This document shows positions 24,621-35,641 of a stretch of 64,000 nucleotides of DNA, one piece after another. The stretch's first letter is position 1, and each line of letters starts with the position of its first letter. The notes under the pieces were generated by a model. It had not been told where the DNA came from and made no database searches. It saw only the letters and a list, made by a program, of their open reading frames with translations. This DNA is from Caulifigura coniformis (lineage in GTDB: Bacteria > Planctomycetota > Planctomycetia > Planctomycetales > Planctomycetaceae), in contig NZ_CP036271.1 of assembly GCF_007745175.1 (NCBI RefSeq), forward strand, positions 4,104,314 to 4,168,313. The letters run 5' to 3'. The position numbers and the translations under genes are program-made.

Positions 24621-26360
24621 GTGCTTGCCGGTCCGCTGTTTCGCCGTGAAGTCCTGATCAATCCCAGGCCGCTCAAGCATTACCTGATGCGGGCGGGGTA
24701 CGTGCTCGCACTCTTCGTGCTGATGTACACCGCCGGCCAGGCGACGATCGGCTGGCAGACGCTGGGCGACATCGGGGACGCGGCCAAGTTCGGCACGTTC
24801 CTGTTCAGCCTGTTCGCGATGGTGCAGCTGACCATCGTGATCGCGGCCTCGCTGCTGTTCGGTTCCAGTACGGTCGCTCAGGAAAAGGACAAGCGGACAC
24901 TGGTCCTCCTGCTGATGACCGACCTGAGCAGCGTCGAACTCGTCGTCGGAAAGTTGCTGTCGGCGCTGCTGACGGTGCTGACGCTGATCGCCGTTTCCCT
25001 GCCCGTGTTCGCCCTGGTTCACACCCTGGGCGGCGTTTCGATGACGCAGGTGTTGTGGGTCGAGGTGATCTGCATCGCCGCAGCCCTGGCCGCCGGGGCA
25101 TGGGGAGTGCTCGTCGCCTTCTGGCGCGAGAAAACGTTCCAGACGCTCGCCATCAGCGTGCTGGGGGCGGTGCTGTTCCTCGGGCTTCTGGAACTCGGAA
25201 GCGTTGCCGCAGGAGCCGGGTCCGGAATCAGCCAGGGCTTGGCCGCGTTCGATCCGTATCGCGCGGTTCTTGGCGTCCTGAATCCGCTCGCGGCACAGCC
25301 TGGCGTGCGAACGCCGACGGTGGGCGCCTTGAGCTCGACGGTCAGCCTGCTCGGGCTGGCGGCAGTGCTGACGGCCTATACCGTGCTGCGTGTCAGAACC
25401 TGGAACCCTTCGCAGCTGGCGTTCGAGCAGGCGGCGACCGCAGCCGCGGAAGCTGAGAAGTCCCCATCGACGAACCGGCACATCCACCGCAAGGTCTGGG
25501 ATGCACCGATCCTGTGGCGTGAGATTGCGACCCGCGCCTACGGGCGAAAGATGTTCGTCATCAAGGCCGGATACTTCGTCTTCGCGGCGCTGGCGGTGCT
25601 GTTTCTCTACAACTCGCCGGCGAATGCAGGCCTCGTGCTCGGTCTGATTTCCCGTGAGGGATTCGCCTTTATGGCGGTATCGATCCTCGCGCTGGTCCTG
25701 ACCAATGCCCAGGCGGTGACGTCGATCACGTCCGAGAGGGACGGCCAGACGATGGAACTCGTGATGGTCACGGAAGTGAGCTCGCGCGAGTTCATCCTCG
25801 GAAAGCTGGGAGGCGTCTTCTTCAATATGAAGGAGGTGCTGGCGGTCCCGGTTGCGTTCGTGCTGGCGGCAGTCAGCCGTGGGACGCTGGGGGGCGAGAA
25901 TGCCGTGTATGTCCTGGTGGGGCTGGCGGCGCTGGCGATCTTCGCGGCGATGCTCGGGATTCACCAGGGGCTGACGTACGAAATCTCGCGCCAGGCGATC
26001 GCTCACAGTCTGGGGACGATTTTCTTCCTGTTCGTCGGAATCTTCATCTGCATGATGCTGATCGTCGAAGCCCGGTCTTCGTACTCCCTCCAGTTTCTCC
26101 CGTTCCTGGGATTCATCCTGGGAGGGAGCATGGGGCTGTATGCGTCGCTGTCCCGCAAGAATCAGTCTCCGGCGCTGATGCTTTCGGCCGGAATTCTCCC
26201 GTTTGCGACGTTCTACTCGATTACGAGTTACCTGCTGGGGAACACGCTGGGAGTCTGCGTCGCGCTGGCCGTCGCCTACGGGATTCCGACCGTGGCGATG
26301 TTTGTTCCGGCCGCGAGCGGTTACGACGTGGCCCTGGGGCGGTCGTCGGATAAGGGATGA
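24621..26360 (+). CDS. ABC-2 type permease with two tandem permease halves
   Basis: This is an inner-membrane ABC transporter permease of 579 residues. It has two similar halves, each of about six helices. Each half carries a cytosolic loop of the ABC-2 type near its second helix: AQEKDKRTLVLLLMTDLSSVELVVGKLL in the first, and SERDGQTMELVMVTEVSSREFILGKLG in the second (short motifs: EKDKRTLVLLL and ERDGQTMELVM). A soluble linker lies at about 265-300. GTG 24621 is the start used; ATG 24687 is an alternative inside the first helix. No ATPase gene is adjacent, so the partner must be encoded elsewhere. The substrate is unknown; GldF/NosY-like lipid or protein export is one option. Confidence 0.85.
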   Translation: MLAGPLFRREVLINPRPLKHYLMRAGYVLALFVLMYTAGQATIGWQTLGDIGDAAKFGTFLFSLFAMVQLTIVIAASLLFGSSTVAQEKDKRTLVLLLMTDLSSVELVVGKLLSALLTVLTLIAVSLPVFALVHTLGGVSMTQVLWVEVICIAAALAAGAWGVLVAFWREKTFQTLAISVLGAVLFLGLLELGSVAAGAGSGISQGLAAFDPYRAVLGVLNPLAAQPGVRTPTVGALSSTVSLLGLAAVLTAYTVLRVRTWNPSQLAFEQAATAAAEAEKSPSTNRHIHRKVWDAPILWREIATRAYGRKMFVIKAGYFVFAALAVLFLYNSPANAGLVLGLISREGFAFMAVSILALVLTNAQAVTSITSERDGQTMELVMVTEVSSREFILGKLGGVFFNMKEVLAVPVAFVLAAVSRGTLGGENAVYVLVGLAALAIFAAMLGIHQGLTYEISRQAIAHSLGTIFFLFVGIFICMMLIVEARSSYSLQFLPFLGFILGGSMGLYASLSRKNQSPALMLSAGILPFATFYSITSYLLGNTLGVCVALAVAYGIPTVAMFVPAASGYDVALGRSSDKG

Positions 26361-26606
26361 CCGCAGTTTTGGCCGGAAGTCCGGTCCTGCCGGCGAGGTT
26401 GGCTGGACGGTCTAAAAGTTGGGGCGATCCGCGGGCGTCTGGCCGATAATCAGGAGACTCCATCCTGGGGAGGGGTGGGGGCCGGTTGCGCGCATCGAGG
26501 GCGGCAACTTTCGTTTGCCCCACCTTTTCCATAGCATTCGGCCAGGAATCACTGTCCGCCTACACTCTTGCGGACCACCCGTTTTGATGCGAAAGCCAGA
26601 AGTCCC

Positions 26607-29297
26607 ATGTCGGTGAAGAACGCGTTCGGCGCTGCGACGGAATTGAAGACGAGCAGCGGATCTTTGACCTATTTCAGCCTTCCAAAGCTCGCCGCGCAGG
26701 GAGTCGGGAACGTCGACCGGCTTCCCTACTCGATGCGGGTGCTGCTGGAGGCCTGCCTCCGCAATGTCGACGATTTCGTCGTGAACGAATCGGACGTGGT
26801 CGCCGTCGCCCAGTGGGACGCCAAAAAGCCGGGTGAAGTCGAAATCCCGTTCAAGCCGGGCCGCGTCGTCCTGCAGGACTTCACCGGCGTTCCGGCCGTC
26901 GTCGACCTGGCCGCCCTGCGGGCCGCGATGGTGCGGATGGGGGGCGATCCCAGGAAGATCAACCCGCTCGTCCCGTGCGACCTCGTGATCGATCACAGCG
27001 TGCAGGTCGATGCATTCGCGTCGTTGGACGCGCTGCAGATCAACCTCGATTACGAATTCGAGCGAAACAAGGAACGCTATCAGTTCCTGAAATGGGGGCA
27101 GCAGGCCTTCCGGAATTTCCGCGTCGTCCCTCCGGCGACCGGCATCGTGCACCAGGTCAACCTCGAATACCTCGCGACGTGCGTTCTGAAGGAACCGCGC
27201 GGCAACGGAATGGCCGTCTTTCCCGACTCCCTCGTCGGAACGGACAGCCACACCACGATGATCAACGGCCTGGGCGTCGTTGGCTGGGGCGTGGGCGGTA
27301 TCGAGGCCGAGGCGGTCATGCTCGGCCAGCCGATCTACATGCTGCTGCCCGAAGTCGTCGGCTTCAAACTGACGGGCAGCCTGCGCGACGGGGCGACCGC
27401 GACCGACCTCGTGCTGACTGTGACCCAAATGCTGCGGAAGCACGGCGTCGTCGGCAAGTTCGTCGAATACTACGGCGCCGGCCTGGAGCATCTGTCGCTG
27501 GCCGACAGGGCGACGATCGCCAACATGGCCCCCGAGTATGGCGCGACGATCGGCTTCTTCCCGGTCGACGCCGAGACGCTGCGGTTCATGGAGCGGACGG
27601 GGCGTCCGAAGGACCTGATCAACCTGGTCGAGGCCTATTACAAGGAACAGGGCCTGTTCCGGACCGAATCGTCGCCGGAGCCCGTGTACTCGGCCACGCT
27701 GTCCCTCGACCTGGGAGACGTCGAGCCGTCGCTGGCCGGGCCGAAGCGTCCGCAGGACCGCATCACGCTGAAGGAGATGAAGTCGTCCTGGCACAAGGAC
27801 CTGACGGGGGCGTTCGGCAAGAAGACTGCCACGGCGCCGGTACAGATCAAGGACTCGAACGGCATGGCCGGAAGCGCCATCACCGACGGGGCCGTCGTGA
27901 TCGCCGCGATCACCAGCTGCACCAACACGAGCAACCCCTCCGTCATGATCGGGGCGGGCCTCGTGGCCCGGAACGCCCGGAAACGGGGCCTGAAGCGGAA
28001 GCCATGGGTGAAGACGTCGCTCGCCCCTGGAAGCCGGGTCGTAACCGACTACCTGCGCCGGGCCGGCCTGAACACCTATCTCGACGAGCTCGGATTCAAC
28101 CTCGTCGGCTACGGCTGCACGACCTGCATCGGCAACAGCGGTCCCCTGCCCGATCCGGTGTCGAACGCCATCACCGAAGGGAACCTCGTCGCCTCGGCCG
28201 TCCTTTCCGGCAACCGGAACTTTGAAGGCCGCGTTCAGCCGCTGGTGAAAGCGAACTACCTCGCCAGCCCGCCGCTGGTGGTGGCCTACGCCATTGCCGG
28301 AACCACGGACATCGACCTCGTGAAAGAGCCGCTCGGCCAGGACGAGGCGGGGAACGACGTGTACCTGAAGGACATCTGGCCGACGCAGAAGGAAATCGCC
28401 GACACGATCGCGTCGTCGATGTCGCCGGAGACCTTCGTGACAGAATACAGCCATGCGTCCGCCGGCCCGCCGGAGTGGCAGCAGGTCCAGGGCGGAACGG
28501 GCGACCTGTACACTTGGGACGAGGCGAGCACCTACATCCACGAGCCGCCGTTCTTCGTCGACATGCCGAAGGTCCCGGGGGCGATCAAGTCGATCGGCGG
28601 CGCCCGGGTGCTGGTGAGCGTCGGCGATTCGGTGACGACGGACCACATCAGCCCGGCCGGCAACATCAAGAAGGAATCGCCCGCCGGCGAATACCTGCAG
28701 TCCCGCGGCGTGAAGCCGATGGACTTCAACAGCTACGGCGCCCGCCGCGGAGACGACCGGGTGATGACGCGGGGGACCTTCGCGAACATCCGCCTGAAGA
28801 ACCTGCTCGTCCCCGGTAGCGAAGGAAACGTGACCGTCCATCTGCCGACGAACCAGCAGATGTCGATCTTTGATGCGTCGCTGAAGTACAAGGACGCGCA
28901 TACGCCGCTGGTCGTGCTGGCAGGGAAGGAATACGGCACGGGCTCCTCACGCGACTGGGCGGCCAAGGGGACGTACCTCCTCGGCGTGCGGTGCGTCATC
29001 GCCGAAAGCTTCGAACGCATTCACCGCTCCAACCTGGTCGGCATGGGCGTTCTGCCGCTGCAGTACCGCCCGGGTGAATCGCGCGAAACGCTGGACCTGG
29101 ACGGCACCGAGATCTTCGAAATCGCGCTCGATGACTCGCTGAAGCCGCGGCAGGCGGTGGAAGTGACGGCCCGGAAGTCGAACGGCGAGGAAGTCCATTT
29201 CGTGACGACCTGCCGGATCGATACGCCGGTGGAGGTCGAGTACTACCGCCACGGCGGAATCCTGCACAAGGTGCTCAGGGACCTTGTGAAGTCCTGA
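26607..29297 (+). CDS. acnA: Aconitate hydratase A
   Basis: Aconitase interconverts citrate and isocitrate in the TCA cycle through a labile [4Fe-4S] cluster. The 896-residue enzyme has the full AcnA/IRP1 layout. Cluster ligands are Cys438 ([12 protein letters not shown]), Cys504 and Cys507 ([14 protein letters not shown]). The N-terminal segment [15 protein letters not shown], the [21 protein letters not shown] block and the C-terminal [10 protein letters not shown] swivel motif are present. ATG 26607 ([11 protein letters not shown]) aligns with other AcnA N-termini; an upstream in-frame start at 26568 adds 13 unlikely residues. It is monocistronic, ending at a strong terminator. Confidence 0.97.
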   Translation: MSVKNAFGAATELKTSSGSLTYFSLPKLAAQGVGNVDRLPYSMRVLLEACLRNVDDFVVNESDVVAVAQWDAKKPGEVEIPFKPGRVVLQDFTGVPAVVDLAALRAAMVRMGGDPRKINPLVPCDLVIDHSVQVDAFASLDALQINLDYEFERNKERYQFLKWGQQAFRNFRVVPPATGIVHQVNLEYLATCVLKEPRGNGMAVFPDSLVGTDSHTTMINGLGVVGWGVGGIEAEAVMLGQPIYMLLPEVVGFKLTGSLRDGATATDLVLTVTQMLRKHGVVGKFVEYYGAGLEHLSLADRATIANMAPEYGATIGFFPVDAETLRFMERTGRPKDLINLVEAYYKEQGLFRTESSPEPVYSATLSLDLGDVEPSLAGPKRPQDRITLKEMKSSWHKDLTGAFGKKTATAPVQIKDSNGMAGSAITDGAVVIAAITSCTNTSNPSVMIGAGLVARNARKRGLKRKPWVKTSLAPGSRVVTDYLRRAGLNTYLDELGFNLVGYGCTTCIGNSGPLPDPVSNAITEGNLVASAVLSGNRNFEGRVQPLVKANYLASPPLVVAYAIAGTTDIDLVKEPLGQDEAGNDVYLKDIWPTQKEIADTIASSMSPETFVTEYSHASAGPPEWQQVQGGTGDLYTWDEASTYIHEPPFFVDMPKVPGAIKSIGGARVLVSVGDSVTTDHISPAGNIKKESPAGEYLQSRGVKPMDFNSYGARRGDDRVMTRGTFANIRLKNLLVPGSEGNVTVHLPTNQQMSIFDASLKYKDAHTPLVVLAGKEYGTGSSRDWAAKGTYLLGVRCVIAESFERIHRSNLVGMGVLPLQYRPGESRETLDLDGTEIFEIALDDSLKPRQAVEVTARKSNGEEVHFVTTCRIDTPVEVEYYRHGGILHKVLRDLVKS

Positions 29298-29324
29298 TTG
29301 GGCCGGCGAAAAGTCGTTGACACA

Positions 29325-29361
29325 CAGGCCCGGACTTCTGACGTCCGGGCCTGTTTTCATT
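29325..29361. terminator. Intrinsic terminator downstream of acnA
   Basis: A perfect 11-bp stem (29325-29335 with 29343-29353, loop TTCTGAC) is followed by TTTTCATT on the plus strand. It lies between convergent acnA and the EF-hand gene; the minus-strand tail is poorer in T. Confidence 0.9.
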
Positions 29362-31028
29362 CAGGGGGCAGGCGTTTCCGTGTCTGCCGCCGGCTGCGCG
29401 GAAGCCTCCGGGGACAACGCGTGCGCCGCTTCGGCTTCATCCTTGCTGATGAGACCGTCGTGGTCGGTATCCACGGCGTCGAAGCGGGCGCGGGGGCCGA
29501 GGAACTCGCGCCAGCTGATGTCGCCGTCACGATTGCGGTCCATCCGCTGATACCAGAGAGGACCGCCCAGGCGTGTGCGGCGGACTCCGCCGGTGGTCCC
29601 CGTCATCGGCATGGCCGCGGGCGTGAATTCCATTCCTTCCGGCATCGCGAAGGCCATTGTGAGCGTGTACTTGCTGACGAAATCGCCCGGGTCGAACTGG
29701 CCGTTGCCGTTGCGATCGAAGGGCTGCACCCGTTCGCGGAGCGTCATCATTTCGCGAGGCGACAGGCGGTTGGTGCGGTCCGCGTCCATGACCTGAAACA
29801 GGCTGACGACGTCGTCGCTGAAGGTCATCACGACGCGCGTCTGCGACAGCTGGCTCATTGTCTGGAAGTACTCGCGGATCTCGTCCGTCTTCACCATCCC
29901 GTCGTGGTTCAGGTCGACGGCCGTGAACGGTGAGTTCGTTCCCAGGCCGGCGAACTCCGCTTCGTCGAGATAATCATTCTTGTCGCGATCGAGCGTGCGG
30001 GCCTTCGTGAGGAATAGGCTGACGGAATTGCCGGCAAACCCGCGGTTGTCGAACAGGTTGAGCTGCATCGGCACGTCATCCACCCTGGCCTCCCACTGGC
30101 GACGTGAGACCGTCCTGCCGGGAACGAGCCGCGGCGACTTCGGAATCGTGGTCGTCAGGACCGGAGGGAGACCGCGGCCAACCTCGCGCCAGGCGGCCGT
30201 CAACTCGATGTCGATCGCTCCGTCGGTGATCCATTTCCTGAGTTCATTGTCATCGAGGCGTCCGTCGTTGTTCGTGTCGAATCCGCCGGCGCCTTCCTTG
30301 AGTCCACAGCGGGCGGCTTCGATGCCCTCCGCGACCGCATAGAGCTTTTTCATCTCCGCGAGCACCGGGGCCAGGTCCGACGGCGGGGCGACCAGGAACA
30401 CGCGACTCCCCCGCCCTTCCTCGGCAGCCTGCTGGCGCTGGGCTTGGCGGACCGACTGGGGAAACGGCTGCAGCTCGGCGACGCTCAGCGACTCATCGTC
30501 ATCCAGATCGTACCGGGCCAGCGCCTTCGCTGATTCAGCCACTTCCTCAAGCGAAAGGACGCCGTCGTCGTTGACATCGAGCGCGTCGAGAAGGCGGACG
30601 GTCTGGTCGGCCCGGGGGGCCTTCATTTCGACCGAAAACAGCGGCCCGAGCTGGTCGTCGATGTATTTTCTGAGTCCCTCCGTCGTCAGGACGCCCTCCG
30701 TTGCGAACGACTGCGCGGCTGCCGCCCCGCCCCCGCCCACGCGACGGAACATCGGCAGGTAGGCCTGCTCGGCCGCTTCCAGCTTTCCGGACTGATCGGC
30801 ATCGAGACGTTTGAAGAGGCCATCGCAGAATGCGTCGCGGACCTGCCGGATCGAGTGCGACCCGGTTTCCAGCCGGATCCCGACGAGCACCGGGCCCGCC
30901 GGCGCCAGGAGGACGACGCGCTGCGCATCGGAAGGGCCAGGGGCTGCTTCCTGCGCCAGCACCGGCCCGTTCAGCAGAGCGAACGCGAACAGGAGCCCGC
31001 TGGCCCAGGCGTCGAGCGTTCGATTCAC
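29361..31028 (-). CDS. Exported protein with ten EF-hand-like calcium-binding loops
   Basis: This is a 555-residue exported protein made largely of EF-hand loops. GTG 31028 is the chosen start: it begins the signal peptide (RTLDAWASGLLFAFALLNGPVLAQ) and follows GGGAGA at good spacing, whereas the earlier frame adds 73 Arg/Pro-rich residues. Calcium-loop candidates include DADQSGKLEAAE, DVNDDGVLSLEE, DTNNDGRLDDNE, DRDKNDYLDEAE, DLNHDGMVKTDE, DADRTNRLSPRE, DRNGNGQFDPGD, DRNRDGDISWRE and DTDHDGLISKDE, plus a degenerate DLDDDESLSVAE. Between the third and fifth loops a non-EF beta-rich domain carries LTTTIPKSPRLVPGR. The protein is presumably periplasmic or surface-bound and calcium-responsive. 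It lies downstream of the DMFase-like gene on the same strand (148-base gap). Confidence 0.85.
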   Translation of the reverse strand: MNRTLDAWASGLLFAFALLNGPVLAQEAAPGPSDAQRVVLLAPAGPVLVGIRLETGSHSIRQVRDAFCDGLFKRLDADQSGKLEAAEQAYLPMFRRVGGGGAAAAQSFATEGVLTTEGLRKYIDDQLGPLFSVEMKAPRADQTVRLLDALDVNDDGVLSLEEVAESAKALARYDLDDDESLSVAELQPFPQSVRQAQRQQAAEEGRGSRVFLVAPPSDLAPVLAEMKKLYAVAEGIEAARCGLKEGAGGFDTNNDGRLDDNELRKWITDGAIDIELTAAWREVGRGLPPVLTTTIPKSPRLVPGRTVSRRQWEARVDDVPMQLNLFDNRGFAGNSVSLFLTKARTLDRDKNDYLDEAEFAGLGTNSPFTAVDLNHDGMVKTDEIREYFQTMSQLSQTRVVMTFSDDVVSLFQVMDADRTNRLSPREMMTLRERVQPFDRNGNGQFDPGDFVSKYTLTMAFAMPEGMEFTPAAMPMTGTTGGVRRTRLGGPLWYQRMDRNRDGDISWREFLGPRARFDAVDTDHDGLISKDEAEAAHALSPEASAQPAADTETPAP

Positions 31029-31176
31029 GGTTTCGTCTCCCTGCGCGCAAGCCACCCGGCGAAAAGCACCAGCCCCACTCCATACGCACCACGGCGCGAC
31101 ACCGTTGGATTGTGCCGCGCCGTAGTGGAGCTGAACAGGTTGAACGGGGCGCCGCTCTGGTCGGCCCGGGGCCGCG

Positions 31177-32694
31177 TCAGTCCTTCGAGGCCGGGAGGGC
31201 GCCCGCCTTTTGAAGGAGGTTATGAGTGATCTTCTGGACCCGGGCATCCGGACCGTGCGGGCGGCTCCAGTGCGACCAGGGGAGCGTGTGGCCCGGGGGC
31301 ATGCTCAAGTCCTGGCACCAGAAAATGGTGGCCGCGTTGAACACAAAATTGTTCTTCGGGCCCGGGTAGACAGTCGCCGCCCAGGCCGATCGCGTCACGC
31401 CCCCGACCCAGGCTCGCCCCTCAGCGACGACTTCCAGTCCCGGAATCTCCTGCGCCGGGCGAGCGTGATACTCCCAGCCCACGAGTCCCGGAATCCGGTC
31501 ACCCTTCTTCACTCCCGTTCCTTCGAAGACCCAGTGCCCGGGGTTGGTGATCGTCCAGTCGCCCCCGCCGTTGATCGGCTCAGGGTTCCGCGCGCCCATC
31601 AGCAGGCCCTCGTCCGGGCCGCGTTCGGGAAACGGCCCATGCTCTTTCTCCCGTTCTTCGGCGTAGTCGAGTTTCGCGCCGTACGGGCCCCCGCGAAAAA
31701 TGATGCGATTTGGCCGTCCGTCGCTGCTCGCGCGGAACGGCGTCACCCAGCACACTGAATTCCCCGAGAAGAACATCAGGTTGACGCCCTCGTCCCGCAT
31801 TTTCGACACGCTGTTGAACTGCCGGATGTCCCAGTACTCATCGTGGCCGACGCTCAGGAACGATTTGCATTTCAGCCCGCGGTCCGGCGTGAGCATGTCG
31901 CTGTTCGAACAGTACGTGACGTCGTACCCATGCTGTTCAAGGAAGTACGACATCGGCTGTTCGAACGACAGGAACTCCCCCGATCCGACCGAGAGCGGAT
32001 CGTTCACGATCGCGTTGTACTGCGACTGCCGGCCATAAGGACGATCGAAGCTCACGTCCGCCCACGGCCCCTGCCCTCCTTTGGGATGGGTGTAGACGGA
32101 ATAGTTCGTGGGCCAGCGGTTGTAGGCCTGCCACGTATTGTCCGAGCACTGGAACAGGATGTCCGCCGGCCGGTCGTCGCGGACGATGAAAATCACATAG
32201 CTCTGCCAGTAGGGATCATCGGCCGACTCGGGGAGCGTCGTCAGCCGGCCAAGGTAGACGCCGCTCAGCCAGTCGGCCGGAATTGTGAGTTGAGTCGACG
32301 CCTTCCACTGGCATTCGTGCAGGTTCTTCTCTCCGGGCCTGGGAACGGGCTGTGCGATTCCCTGCAGTGGCCCGGTTTCCTGTATCAGCCGCGCCCCTTT
32401 TCCTCCGTAGTAGCCCGTCCGGAAGAACTCGACCTTGTACTTCGACGGCGGATCCGTGGAGACGAAGATGTCGAGCGATTCTCCCGCTTGGACGCTTTGC
32501 TTCGAGCAGTACCCTTCGATCGCCGGCGACCGCATGCCGTCCGATTTGTCGAGTCGCACCCGCGTGAGCTGCCAGTCATCCGAACCGGGCCTGGCGTTCT
32601 CCTGCCGGATGAGCGGCGAGGGCGCTGCCGAAAGCTGCGTGGAAGCGGTCAGTACCACGCAAAGTGTTACTGCAACGCGGGTTGAAAATTTCAT
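31177..32694 (-). CDS. Exported N,N-dimethylformamidase large-subunit-like protein
   Basis: The 505-residue product opens with a signal peptide (MKFSTRVAVTLCVVLTASTQLSAAP). It then shows the family's Ig-like N-terminal part (IEGYCSKQSVQAGESLDIFVST, VEFFRTGYYGGKGARL). The catalytic-domain landmarks are YNRWPTNYSVY, LEQHGYDVTYCSNSD, SVGHDEYWDIRQ and FFSGNSVCW. These match the C-terminal domain of the beta (large) subunit of N,N-dimethylformamidase, an iron amidohydrolase. Most exported relatives in Planctomycetota have not been shown to act on dimethylformamide, so the substrate is open. No small subunit is nearby. ATG 32694 begins the signal peptide. Confidence 0.8.
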   Translation of the reverse strand: MKFSTRVAVTLCVVLTASTQLSAAPSPLIRQENARPGSDDWQLTRVRLDKSDGMRSPAIEGYCSKQSVQAGESLDIFVSTDPPSKYKVEFFRTGYYGGKGARLIQETGPLQGIAQPVPRPGEKNLHECQWKASTQLTIPADWLSGVYLGRLTTLPESADDPYWQSYVIFIVRDDRPADILFQCSDNTWQAYNRWPTNYSVYTHPKGGQGPWADVSFDRPYGRQSQYNAIVNDPLSVGSGEFLSFEQPMSYFLEQHGYDVTYCSNSDMLTPDRGLKCKSFLSVGHDEYWDIRQFNSVSKMRDEGVNLMFFSGNSVCWVTPFRASSDGRPNRIIFRGGPYGAKLDYAEEREKEHGPFPERGPDEGLLMGARNPEPINGGGDWTITNPGHWVFEGTGVKKGDRIPGLVGWEYHARPAQEIPGLEVVAEGRAWVGGVTRSAWAATVYPGPKNNFVFNAATIFWCQDLSMPPGHTLPWSHWSRPHGPDARVQKITHNLLQKAGALPASKD

Positions 32695-32991
32695 GTTGAG
32701 AGTCGGCAGGGAGGCAGCGTGAGGGCGACACGCGTCGCAGGTGGGCCGGAGCACCCGGCCGCTCCCAGTTTGCATACTCCAGGCGATTTGTCGATTCCCG
32801 CCCTCCTTTTCGCTCAGCGGCGCAACCTCGCCCGTGCTATTGGGGGGAGCGCCGTTTCGTGGGGAGTGAGATCCGTGGAGAACTCAGGCTCGATCGCGGT
32901 CCGGACCACCCTTGTGGCGGGAATCGAGGAAGAACTCGGGGCGAGGAGTACAGAACCCCTCACAACAGCGCGCGCCTCGCTCGGTCGACCT

Positions 32992-34407
<1,416 letters not shown>

Positions 34408-34596
34408 GGAATGTTGCAGGTGACGAGGCTGTGATCTGCGTGACGGTGGGCGTCGCCACGATACCACGCATCCCCGCGGGACACGAACGACGAACGGAAG
34501 GAGGTGGGGAGTGAATTGCCCGGGCGACGGGGACGGGCGCGGATCCCCCCGTCGCGTCGGTTCGGACTGTCTGTCCCTCGGCGATCCAGGGAGCCA

Positions 34597-34614
34597 GACA
34601 CCCTCGCGGGTGTC
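34597..34614. promoter_or_regulatory. Perfect dyad between the NtrC-type regulator and rsmH
   Basis: GACACCC at 34597-34603 and GGGTGTC at 34608-34614 form a perfect 7-bp dyad around TCGC. It lies in the 300-base divergent region about 90 bases before rsmH and 190 before the regulator start. It could be an operator or a small transcript hairpin. Confidence 0.35.
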
Positions 34615-34706
34615 AACGGGCGTCGATTGCAGCGGGCGGCAGACCGGCGAAGATTGCCAATCTGGCCTTTCCGAAATCTTCAGGAACATCCTAGAAACCG
34701 CCTCCC

Positions 34707-35630
34707 ATGACTGACACTCCGGCCTCCCCATCCGGTCCGTCGCCGCGACCGGCGGTGCGCGCCGTGCACATTCCCGTGTTGCTGAAAGAGACTCTGGCAG
34801 CGCTGGACCTGCGGCCCGGGATGACGGTTGTCGATGGAACGGTCGGGGCCGGCGGACACAGTCGAAAAATCCTGGAGGCCATCCGGCCCGGCGGCACGCT
34901 CATCGGCGTGGACCGGGATTCGATGATGCTGCGACTGGCGGCAGAGAACCTTGGTGAATCGCCGGATGTGGTGCTGAAGCAATCCAGCTATGCGGAACTC
35001 GATGCCGTCCTTGATGAACTCGCCGTTCCCGCGGTCGACCGCGTGCTCGTCGACCTGGGCCTCTCCTCCGACCAGTTGGCCGATCGGGAGCGGGGATTCG
35101 GCTTCAAGGCGGGTGGCCCGCTCGACCTGCGGTTTGACGTGCGCCACGGGCAGCCGGCCAGTGAACTGCTCCGCACGGCCGACGTGCAACAGCTCACGGA
35201 CATTTTTCGCGACTACGGCGAGGATGCGAACGCCCATCGGATTGCCCATGCCATCGTGCAGGGGCGCTCGAAGTCGCCCATCGAAACAGCGGAGCAACTG
35301 GCCCGGGTCGTGGAACAGGCCTCGCCGGGACGACGCGGAGACACCCACCCGGCGACGCGCGTCTTCCAGGCGCTGCGCATTGCCGTCAATGAAGAACTCG
35401 AACAACTCAAGCGATTGCTCGGCGACGTCGCTCCGCGTCGGATTCGTTCCGGCGGGCGGCTGGTCGTGATTTCGTTTCATTCGCTGGAAGACCGATACGT
35501 CAAGGATGCCTTTCGGGAGACAGAGCGATGGGAACCGCTCACGAAGAAGCCGGTCACGGGAACACCAACCGAAGAACGCCTCAACCCGCGGTCAAGATCG
35601 GCGAAGTTGCGGGCCGCCGTCCGGCGGTAA
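34707..35630 (+). CDS. rsmH: 16S rRNA (cytosine-1402-N4)-methyltransferase
   Basis: RsmH (MraW) methylates C1402 in the decoding centre of 16S rRNA and traditionally opens the division and cell-wall gene cluster. The 307-residue protein begins with an Ala/Pro-rich leader, then [13 protein letters not shown], the SAM loop [14 protein letters not shown], and [10 protein letters not shown]. Later landmarks are [26 protein letters not shown], the [15 protein letters not shown] motif and the C-terminal [15 protein letters not shown]. The C-terminal [14 protein letters not shown] is also conserved. It is the first gene of a cluster with the LysM protein, ftsL-like and ftsI. mraZ, which normally precedes it, is absent. 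Confidence 0.97.
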   Translation: MTDTPASPSGPSPRPAVRAVHIPVLLKETLAALDLRPGMTVVDGTVGAGGHSRKILEAIRPGGTLIGVDRDSMMLRLAAENLGESPDVVLKQSSYAELDAVLDELAVPAVDRVLVDLGLSSDQLADRERGFGFKAGGPLDLRFDVRHGQPASELLRTADVQQLTDIFRDYGEDANAHRIAHAIVQGRSKSPIETAEQLARVVEQASPGRRGDTHPATRVFQALRIAVNEELEQLKRLLGDVAPRRIRSGGRLVVISFHSLEDRYVKDAFRETERWEPLTKKPVTGTPTEERLNPRSRSAKLRAAVRR

Positions 35631-35641
35631 GCCCGCGGCCC

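Noticed and set aside
26412-28901. An 829-codon minus-strand open frame opposite acnA, and similar long antisense frames opposite cstA (758-2239), gyrA (15823-17289), trpB/tsaD (54487-56355) and ctpA (57198-58697)
   Set aside because: These are shadows of real genes produced by high GC at codon positions. Their products are Arg/His/Asp/Gly-rich without motifs, while the opposite strand encodes well-known enzymes.
35528-35641. ATG 35528 as the firm start of the LysM protein
   Set aside because: It has a good ribosome-binding site but requires a 103-base overlap with rsmH. The encoded residues are the shifted frame of a conserved rsmH end, so GTG 35642 is reported with the alternative noted.
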